Shown piece after piece: positions 1-5,397 of a stretch of DNA of 6,558 bases (position 1 is the stretch's first letter; each line of letters starts with the position of its first letter). Source of the stretch: Thermodesulfobacteriota bacterium. GTDB taxonomy: Bacteria > Desulfobacterota > Thermodesulfobacteria > Thermodesulfobacteriales > Thermodesulfatatoraceae. The stretch is taken from the NCBI GenBank assembly GCA_013154385.1, contig JAADCO010000003.1, forward strand, positions 1 through 6,558. The letters run 5' to 3'. Both the position numbers and the translations under genes were made by a program. The notes under the pieces were generated by a model. That model had not been told where the DNA came from. It was given only the letters and a program-made list of their open reading frames with translations, and searched no databases.

Positions 1-719
1 TTGGGGAGCTTGAAGTTGGGGATGGCAAACCTTAAGAGCCCTCCGGCCTCTTCTTCGGCCTCGAAGATGGTCACCTCGTGCCCGAAGAGGGTGAGGTAAT
101 AGGAGGCCGAAAGCCCCGCCGGACCGGCCCCGATGATGGCCACCCTCTTCCCGGTGGGGGGCATCTTTTCGGGCTCCGGCTCCCCGTGAATCAGGGCCCA
201 GTCCGCCACGAACCGCTTGAGGTCGTTGATGGCGATGGGCTGATCCACCAGGGCGCGCCGGCATCGGGGCTCACAGAAACGCGGACAAACGCGCCCCACC
301 GAAAGCGGGAGGGGGTTCTTCTCCTTGATGAGCTTTAAGGCCGAAAGGAACTCGCCCCGCGCGATGTGGGCGATGTAGCCCTGGACGTTTATCCCTCCCG
401 GACAGGCCGCGGTGCAAGGGGCCCGGCAGTCTCCGTAGTGCTTGGCCACCAGCTCCTCGAGGCGTTTCTTCCGGATCTCCTTCACCGCCTTGGTCTGCGT
501 CTTGACCTTCATGCCCGGGGAAACCGGCGTGACACAGGCCCGCACCGGATTGGGTTCCCCTTCGACCTCCACCAGACAGAGCCCGCACGGACGCGGCGAT
601 TCCGAAAGGCGCTCCTCGAAACAAAGGGTCGGAATGTAGATGCCGTGAAGGCGCGCCGCCTGCAGAATGGTCAGACCTTCTGGCACTTCGATGCGCTGAT
701 CGTCAATGAAAAGCTCCAA
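1..719 (-). CDS. Iron-sulfur/FAD NAD(P)-linked oxidoreductase, GltD-like (partial, C-terminus beyond left edge)
   Basis: Only the first 239 residues are in the window. Residues 1-75 form a NuoG-type [2Fe-2S] ferredoxin domain with ligands C33, C45, C48 and C62 (C-x11-C-x2-C-x13-C). Residues about 90-175 form a dihydropyrimidine-dehydrogenase domain II/GltD-type [4Fe-4S] region: H94-Y-G-D-C98-x3-C102-x3-C106-P, then GRVCP with C145, C149 and C153. A Rossmann FAD site follows from about 191: RVAIIGAGPAGLSA at 192-205, strand-end acid E220, then GGLLRFAIP. Proteins with this order pass electrons between NAD(P)H, flavin and iron-sulfur partners such as formate dehydrogenases or Hdr/hydrogenase-type complexes; the partner here is not visible. 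The protein is probably cytoplasmic, as no signal peptide is seen. I chose the TTG start because it follows a strong Shine-Dalgarno by 4 nt and gives the normal ferredoxin N-terminus (MELFIDDQRIEVPEG); there is no in-frame ATG between it and the upstream stop. The gene lies 105 nt after acsE, behind a terminator-like hairpin, so it may be expressed less than or separately from the acs genes. The architecture is secure; the exact function is not. Confidence 0.88.
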   Translation of the reverse strand, partial: MELFIDDQRIEVPEGLTILQAARLHGIYIPTLCFEERLSESPRPCGLCLVEVEGEPNPVRACVTPVSPGMKVKTQTKAVKEIRKKRLEELVAKHYGDCRAPCTAACPGGINVQGYIAHIARGEFLSALKLIKEKNPLPLSVGRVCPRFCEPRCRRALVDQPIAINDLKRFVADWALIHGEPEPEKMPPTGKRVAIIGAGPAGLSASYYLTLFGHEVTIFEAEEEAGGLLRFAIPNFKLP

Positions 720-723
720 GGTT

Positions 724-731
724 CCCCTCCC
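724..731 (-). promoter_or_regulatory. Shine-Dalgarno of the flavoprotein gene, supporting a TTG start
   Basis: On the minus strand GGGAGGGG is followed by AACC and then TTG. The 4-nt spacing and strong purine match select this TTG rather than the other in-frame TTG about 50 nt upstream, which would add residues unlike a ferredoxin N-terminus. Confidence 0.7.
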
Positions 732-772
732 TTTTGCGTCGATTTTTTTGTAAATCTTCTCTCGACACAAAA
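732..772 (-). repeat. 11-bp imperfect dyad just upstream of the flavoprotein ribosome binding site
   Basis: The minus strand carries TTTTGTGTCGA (772-762), a 19-nt purine/A-rich spacer ending in seven A, then TCGACGCAAAA (742-732). The arms pair over 11 positions with a single T-G wobble. The 3' arm ends directly at the Shine-Dalgarno, and the 5' arm overlaps the preceding terminator stem by two bases. It could be an RNA hairpin affecting translation or stability, or a DNA operator. No regulator family can be named from it. Confidence 0.45.
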
Positions 773-812
773 GGCCCCTCCGGTCTTTTTCCTACACCAC
801 CGAAAGGGCCTT
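767..812 (-). terminator. Rho-independent terminator or attenuator-like hairpin after acsE
   Basis: Twelve nucleotides after the acsE stop, the minus strand reads AAGGCCCTTTCGGT (812-799), a 14-nt loop, then ACCGGAGGGGCCTT (784-771) and two further T. All 14 positions pair, two of them as T-G wobbles. The T-run is only four long, two of them within the stem, so termination may be incomplete, leaving the downstream flavoprotein gene at reduced readthrough. The plus strand has no T-run after the stem, so the orientation matches the acs operon. Confidence 0.6.
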
Positions 813-824
813 CCAAAATCCAGA

Positions 825-1724
825 TTAAAGTTCCAACCAAGACTCGGAAAAGATGGTCTTACCCAAGAGGACCCGCGTGGTCTTGTAGATCTCGAGCTCC
901 TTCGGCGAAAGGGTGCTCGGGTCCGGTTCGTCTCCGTCCATGATGTCGTGCACGAGCTTCACCCAGTCAGGGTGCTTGCCCTTGGCGATCTCCACGAGCT
1001 CCTGATCGTAGACGTTCAGGATGGCGGAGTAGATCCCGTACTTCATGAGCATCATGAGATAGACCCGGTCGAGATAGGGACGCAAGTGCTTGGGCACCCC
1101 GTTCGAGACGTTTGAAAGACCGATGGTGCTCTTCGCCCCGGGAGCGATGTCCGGGAGCATGGCCAGGAACTCGAGCCCCGCGAGAATCTGCTCGGCCCCG
1201 AGCGTGATCGGCGTGGCAATCGGGTCCACCCAGATCTTCTCGTTCGGCACCCCGGCCTCGTTGAGCGCCATGATGAGATCCACGGCCATGGCCGCGCGCT
1301 CGTTGGCGTCGCGCGGCATCCCTTCCGGCCCCCAGAGGAGGGCCACCACGTCGCAACCCGTCTCCACCGCCACGGGGATGAGCTTTTCCATCCGCTCGGG
1401 CTGGGCGGAGATGGAGTTCATGAGCACCGCACTCGGGTCTTTCGCCGCCTTGAGACCGGCGATCATCGCCTCCGGGTTGGTGGTGTCCAGCGAGATCGGC
1501 GTGTCCACCACCTCCTGCACCGTCTTCACGATCCAGGCCGCGAGATCCGGGCCGTCCTTTTTCGCCGGCCCGATGTTCAGGTCGAGATAGTCCGCCCCGA
1601 GCTCCGTCTCTTCCTTGGCCATCTTCTGAATGGGCTCGGGGTTCCTTTCTTTCATGGCCGGCCCAATGGTCTGAGACATGATGTTGATGGACTCGGCAAT
1701 ACAAACCACCGTCTGGCTACCCAT
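825..1724 (-). CDS. acsE: Methyltetrahydrofolate:corrinoid iron-sulfur protein methyltransferase
   Basis: This 299-residue protein transfers the methyl group of 5-methyl-H4folate to cob(I)amide of the corrinoid iron-sulfur protein AcsC/AcsD, joining the folate (methyl) branch of the Wood-Ljungdahl pathway to acetyl-CoA synthase. It is a pterin-binding (dihydropteroate-synthase-like) TIM barrel. Visible motifs are LDLNIGP at 47-53, SLDTTN with D80, LMNS with N103, WVDP with D167 and GLSNVSNG with N205. These line up with the Moorella AcsE pterin-pocket residues as I recall them (D75, N96, D160, N199). The N-terminus has AESIN where Moorella has GERIN. The protein is longer than the ~262-residue Moorella enzyme, mainly through an acidic insertion of about 30 residues near 251-280 before the last helix. 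The ATG follows AAGGAGGGG at good spacing. It is the fourth acs gene of the operon, 33 nt after acsC, and a terminator-like hairpin follows its stop. Confidence 0.95.
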   Translation of the reverse strand: MGSQTVVCIAESINIMSQTIGPAMKERNPEPIQKMAKEETELGADYLDLNIGPAKKDGPDLAAWIVKTVQEVVDTPISLDTTNPEAMIAGLKAAKDPSAVLMNSISAQPERMEKLIPVAVETGCDVVALLWGPEGMPRDANERAAMAVDLIMALNEAGVPNEKIWVDPIATPITLGAEQILAGLEFLAMLPDIAPGAKSTIGLSNVSNGVPKHLRPYLDRVYLMMLMKYGIYSAILNVYDQELVEIAKGKHPDWVKLVHDIMDGDEPDPSTLSPKELEIYKTTRVLLGKTIFSESWLEL

Positions 1725-1727
1725 CTA

Positions 1728-1736
1728 CCCCTCCTT
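1728..1736 (-). promoter_or_regulatory. Shine-Dalgarno of acsE
   Basis: The minus strand reads AAGGAGGGG, then TAG, then the acsE ATG. The core AAGGAGG is 5 nt from the start, which fixes the initiation codon in the 33-nt acsC-acsE gap. Confidence 0.75.
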
Positions 1737-1757
1737 AAACGGTTTGTTTTCCGTATC

Positions 1758-3110
1758 TTACGCCGCCTTCCACTCCTTGAGGAAAGAAGGCAAGCCGCTG
1801 GCCTCACGCGGCCCGATGATGATCTCCCAGTCCGGGAGCTCTTCTTCGAGTTCGCCTTTGATTCCCGCAAGATAACCGGGAATGATGAGCTTGCGATGCT
1901 TCACCTTGTCGGCGATGCCGCTCTTCTTCACGAACTCGGCGATGGTGTCGGCGCCGAACTTTCCGGCCGCCCAGGCCGTGAGCACCGAAAGCCCCTCGGT
2001 ATCCTTGATGAGGAGCCAGGTGGGCACCCGGCTGCCCTCGATCTCGCCCGAGACGATGAAGTAAGTGAGGGCGAAGTTGCAGGTGATGCACACCGGCGAC
2101 TCCTCGTCCGGCCCGTTGATGGGATAGATCCCTTCCTCCACCACCAAGGGCCTCTGCGGGTCGGTAAAGATGTTCATCCGCTCCACCATGAGCGGATAGA
2201 GGAGATCGCCCCGGAAGTCGGAGAGGATGATCATCCCCGCGTATTTCGCCACCAGCACCGAGGCGATCATGTATTCGAGCACCAGGTTGTCGGTGAAACG
2301 ATAGGGGAAAGTGATGCTCGGGAACCCAAAGGGCTTGAACCTCTTTTTGATCGCCGCCCGGCGCATGATGACCTGGTCCTCGTAGAGCTCGCGCACCCCG
2401 CGCGGGCTGGTGTCGAGCACCAGGTCCTTGAGCCCGGCCTTGACGAGCTCCTCGGAAAGGCGCGCCGTCTCCGCCAGGGAGTCTCCCTTCACCGCCAGCG
2501 GATAACCCGTCTCCTTGGCGAGCTCGGCCATCTCCTTGTAGTTGTCCATGGTGGCCGCGTATAGGAGCGGCTTGTGCTCCCCGCACTCCTTGGCCCCGGC
2601 GGCGAGAACGTCTTTCTTGTCGCTCATGAGGACGAGCACCGCCTCCGGGACCTCCTCCCGGATGCGCTTCACCAGCGAGGCGAAGGCCGAGGCGTCTCCG
2701 TTGGCGTCCTCTACGGCGATCACCTCCGGCTCGAGCTTCACCCCCACGCGCTCCCAGCGGAACTTCTTGAACTTCTCAAGCCTCTCCCCGACCTCCTCCG
2801 GCGACATGTCCGTGCGCACGACGATCCCGATTCCCGGCGGGTGCTCAAAGCGCTTCTCATGCCGGAAGAGCACCGTCTCACCGCCGATGGCCAGGACGTG
2901 ATCCCCGCTTCCGAGCTTCACCGTGCGGATGGGAGGAGCCGAGGCTTCGGCGATCTTTTCCTTGACCTCGTCCGAAACATAGGGACAGGCCGCGATGTCG
3001 GCCTGCCCGGCCGCCACCTTCATGGCAAAGGCCAAACACGTGGGAAACCCACATTCCTTACAGTTCTTCTTGGGGAGCATCCCGAGGATCTGAATTCCAG
3101 TCAGTCCCAT
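1758..3110 (-). CDS. acsC: Corrinoid iron-sulfur protein large (gamma) subunit of CODH/ACS
   Basis: This 450-residue subunit carries the cobamide that shuttles the methyl group from AcsE to the A-cluster of AcsB, and the [4Fe-4S] cluster used for reductive reactivation of oxidised cobalt. The N-terminal cluster motif is C17-x2-C20-x4-C25-x16-C42 within PKKNCKECGFPTC...ACPYVSD, with the same spacing as the Moorella protein (446 residues). Residues about 60-320 form the TIM-barrel domain. The C-terminal B12-binding domain includes CNFALTYFIVSGEIEGS (about 344-360), DTEGLSVLTAWAAGKF (370-385) and the terminal IPGYLAGIKGELEEELPDW stretch. The partner is AcsD, which is encoded first in the visible operon and separated from acsC by acsB. 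The gene starts 34 nt after acsB. Its Shine-Dalgarno is weaker than its neighbours' (GGGG-TA-GGG run before ATG), but the start is fixed by the conserved N-terminus. The product is soluble and cytoplasmic, with no targeting signal. Confidence 0.97.
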   Translation of the reverse strand: MGLTGIQILGMLPKKNCKECGFPTCLAFAMKVAAGQADIAACPYVSDEVKEKIAEASAPPIRTVKLGSGDHVLAIGGETVLFRHEKRFEHPPGIGIVVRTDMSPEEVGERLEKFKKFRWERVGVKLEPEVIAVEDANGDASAFASLVKRIREEVPEAVLVLMSDKKDVLAAGAKECGEHKPLLYAATMDNYKEMAELAKETGYPLAVKGDSLAETARLSEELVKAGLKDLVLDTSPRGVRELYEDQVIMRRAAIKKRFKPFGFPSITFPYRFTDNLVLEYMIASVLVAKYAGMIILSDFRGDLLYPLMVERMNIFTDPQRPLVVEEGIYPINGPDEESPVCITCNFALTYFIVSGEIEGSRVPTWLLIKDTEGLSVLTAWAAGKFGADTIAEFVKKSGIADKVKHRKLIIPGYLAGIKGELEEELPDWEIIIGPREASGLPSFLKEWKAA

Positions 3111-3144
3111 TTCCCTACCCCTTTGGCGCGTTCTTTGTCCGCCG

Positions 3145-5367
3145 CTACATGAGAGGCGGCATATCTTTCACCGGATGACCCACTTTCTCGATCCACTCCC
3201 GGACCTCGTCCTCGGTGCCCGCCACCGTCTCGTCGGCGATCTTGTCGAGGAGATCCGGGATGCCGAGCTCTTCGGCCCGGGCCTTGAGCTTCTCCTTGAG
3301 TTCTTCCTTGAGCATCTTGGGCATCCACACCACCCGCTTGAGCCCTCCTTCCGCGAGGAGGAACTTGCGGGAGGTGATGTAGTGCTTCGAAACCCCCATG
3401 AACCCCGGGGTCACCTGACCACCACCGACCATGCCGGCCATGGTGGTGAACTTCATGCCCGTGGGCGTCATCCCGAGATAGTCACGGTTGACGATCATCA
3501 CCCCGTTACAGGTGGGGAGCACCGCGGCGATACACTCGAAGCAACCGCAGGCCGTCATCGGATCAACGAGGATGCTGTAGAGGCTCACCCGCTCCACCTT
3601 GCCGCGGCTGGCCTGCTTGACGAACTCGTTGATGCCCGTGAACTGACCGAGTTTTTCGTCTATCACCTCGCCCTTCTCGATGGGCTGGTTGGGCCCCGTG
3701 GGGTTGATCTCGTAGCAGGCCTTGCCGTCGAGCCAGTTGTAGGCCCCGCACATCCCCACGCGCTCCGGCGTGATCACGCACACGTGGCTCGGGGCAAAGC
3801 TCTGACAAAGGGTGCAGGAGTAGTAGACGTCCACGCCCTCGTCGGTGAGCCCGGCGATACGGGCGTCGCGGCGGGCGTAGACCTCCTTGGCGAGTTCGAG
3901 GATCTCCTTCACCTTGTCCTCTTCGGTGTAGATCTTCACCTGGCACTTGTCCACGATGGCCCCGAACTCCTGCCGGAGCTTGGCGTAGAGGATCTGGCCG
4001 ATGTGACGGAAGAGGAAACCCTTTTCCGCCGCGGCCTTGCTGATCCGCAGCCACATGATGTTTCGCTGACCAACGTGCATGACTCCCTGGGCGTAGTTGA
4101 TGAGATGGTGGAACTGCCGCTCGAGGATGGCCTCAAAGTCCTCCTGCATGTTGGCTCCGGCCACCTCCACCACGATGGCGAACGGCAAGCGATACGGCGG
4201 CCCAGGGATGCCGAGCTTTTCCACGTCGCTTATCTCCGGCCCGAAGACTTCGATCTTTCCGTCTTCGACCTCCTCCAGGGGCTTGGAGATCAAGAGTTCG
4301 ACCGCCGGGGTGCGACCACCGCCGCACTCCAGATAGAGGTCGTCCTTGCGCACCCGCTCACCCTCAAAGGCCGGGGCGTAAGCCACGGGGATGTCGAGCT
4401 TGACCGCCGTCACCTTGAGCCCGCGCACCTCGAGGGCCCGGTCCACGATCTCGTCGTAGGGGACCTTCGAGACCACGTGCTCGTAGGTGCAGATACCCCA
4501 GGGCTTGATCTCCGGGATGTCCCAGTCCGAGATGGTCGGGAACCCCCAGTTGATGGCCCCGGCGGCGTTGGCGTACCACTCGTCGGAGACCGGACCGAAG
4601 GCCAGGACGAAGGCAAAGGTTCGGTCTTTGTTGTAAAGGAGGTTACCCATGTAGTCTCCGGGCTTGATACCGCCGAAGGCCATGGCCACGCGGCAGGCAA
4701 AGCCGATGGCGAAGACCACCGAACTGGTGTAGGGCCCGAAGGGGATGAGACGGGTGGGCCAGCCGAGCTGCACCCCGAGCTCCTTGAGCTGCTCGGCCAT
4801 GCGCACCCCGTTGGTGTCCGAGTGCATGAAGACGTAGAGGTTCTTCTCGAGGAGCTCCTGGGCGATCTTCTGGGCGATCTCCTTTTTGGGCGGAGCCCCG
4901 AGGCAGGCGGCGAAACCGGGGGCGGTTCCGTCAACGAACTCCACACCCCTCTTTCGGAAGATCACGTCGTCCGCCGCCCCGAGCCAGATGTTTCCGTTCA
5001 CCGGCTCCTCGGTCTTGGTGTAAAAGTTCGGATCCTCGAGATAGCGAATGGCCTCGATGATCTCCTCGGCAAAGAAGGTGGCCATCCCGGCGTCAAGGGC
5101 CGGTCCGAGATAGGGCAACCAGAGCTTCTCACTGGGAACCGGGGGAAGGAGCCTCTTGGCCTCTTCCAAGACCTCCTGACAGTCCCCCAGCTTCTTCACC
5201 GGGTAACCCAGCATGGCGTAGATGATGGGGAGATAGTAGGCGGTGTTCGGGAAACCGATCTCTTGGTCCTTGCCGAACTTCTTCACCGCCTCTTCGTATT
5301 TCTCGAGCGCCTGCTCGACGATCTTGTGTGCTCCCCTAATAGCGGCCGTGGCAATGATCCTCGACAT
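3145..5367 (-). CDS. acsB: Acetyl-CoA synthase (CODH/ACS alpha subunit, bacterial type)
   Basis: This 740-residue enzyme condenses a methyl group from CFeSP, CO from CODH and CoA into acetyl-CoA at the Ni-Ni-[4Fe-4S] A-cluster, or runs the reverse cleavage. The A-cluster ligands are all present: C518-x2-C521-x8-C530-x9-C540 for the cubane and bridging site, and C607-G-C609 for the distal nickel. The spacing equals Moorella AcsB (C506, C509, C518, C528, C595, C597; 729 residues). F524 corresponds to the A-cluster phenylalanine F512. Rough domains are 1-320 (CODH contact and CO tunnel), 325-510 (middle), and 511-740 (A-cluster). The N-terminal domain marks the bacterial form; archaeal CdhC lacks it. 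The ATG follows AAGGAGGAGG by 5 nt, 30 nt after acsD. The CODH partner (AcsA) is not in the window. No key residue is missing and no frameshift is seen. Confidence 0.98.
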   Translation of the reverse strand: MSRIIATAAIRGAHKIVEQALEKYEEAVKKFGKDQEIGFPNTAYYLPIIYAMLGYPVKKLGDCQEVLEEAKRLLPPVPSEKLWLPYLGPALDAGMATFFAEEIIEAIRYLEDPNFYTKTEEPVNGNIWLGAADDVIFRKRGVEFVDGTAPGFAACLGAPPKKEIAQKIAQELLEKNLYVFMHSDTNGVRMAEQLKELGVQLGWPTRLIPFGPYTSSVVFAIGFACRVAMAFGGIKPGDYMGNLLYNKDRTFAFVLAFGPVSDEWYANAAGAINWGFPTISDWDIPEIKPWGICTYEHVVSKVPYDEIVDRALEVRGLKVTAVKLDIPVAYAPAFEGERVRKDDLYLECGGGRTPAVELLISKPLEEVEDGKIEVFGPEISDVEKLGIPGPPYRLPFAIVVEVAGANMQEDFEAILERQFHHLINYAQGVMHVGQRNIMWLRISKAAAEKGFLFRHIGQILYAKLRQEFGAIVDKCQVKIYTEEDKVKEILELAKEVYARRDARIAGLTDEGVDVYYSCTLCQSFAPSHVCVITPERVGMCGAYNWLDGKACYEINPTGPNQPIEKGEVIDEKLGQFTGINEFVKQASRGKVERVSLYSILVDPMTACGCFECIAAVLPTCNGVMIVNRDYLGMTPTGMKFTTMAGMVGGGQVTPGFMGVSKHYITSRKFLLAEGGLKRVVWMPKMLKEELKEKLKARAEELGIPDLLDKIADETVAGTEDEVREWIEKVGHPVKDMPPLM

Positions 5368-5372
5368 CCGAT

Positions 5373-5382
5373 CCTCCTCCTT
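5373..5382 (-). promoter_or_regulatory. Shine-Dalgarno of acsB
   Basis: The minus strand has AAGGAGGAGG, then 5 nt (ATCGG), then the acsB ATG. It is the closest match to consensus in the window and fits high-level synthesis of acetyl-CoA synthase. Confidence 0.8.
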
Positions 5383-5397
5383 AAAGATTGACTCAGA

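Noticed and set aside
741..772. Possible promoter for the flavoprotein gene in the AT-rich intergenic stretch
   Set aside because: No pair of -35 and -10 boxes with proper spacing could be read. The AT-richness is explained as well by the dyad and its A-rich spacer.
366..1115. A 249-codon plus-strand open frame across the acsE/flavoprotein junction
   Set aside because: It spans the 3' part of acsE, the terminator region and the cysteine-rich coding part of the flavoprotein gene, all of which are well supported on the other strand. Its product has no recognisable motif.
1725..1757. Short inverted repeats in the acsC-acsE gap (ACGG...CCGT)
   Set aside because: Only four base pairs, without a T-run. 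Expected by chance and not enough for a terminator or operator.
1896..3152. Two long plus-strand open frames (222 and 192 codons) opposite acsC
   Set aside because: They are antisense shadows of acsC, whose [4Fe-4S] and B12-domain motifs are intact. Their composition is skewed and no domain is seen.
3175..5391. A 738-codon open frame on the plus strand covering nearly all of acsB
   Set aside because: It is in codon register opposite acsB. Stops would need TTA, CTA or TCA codons in acsB, which GC-rich codon choice avoids. Its translation is rich in His, Leu, Gly and Asp with no recognisable domain, while acsB has complete A-cluster motifs.
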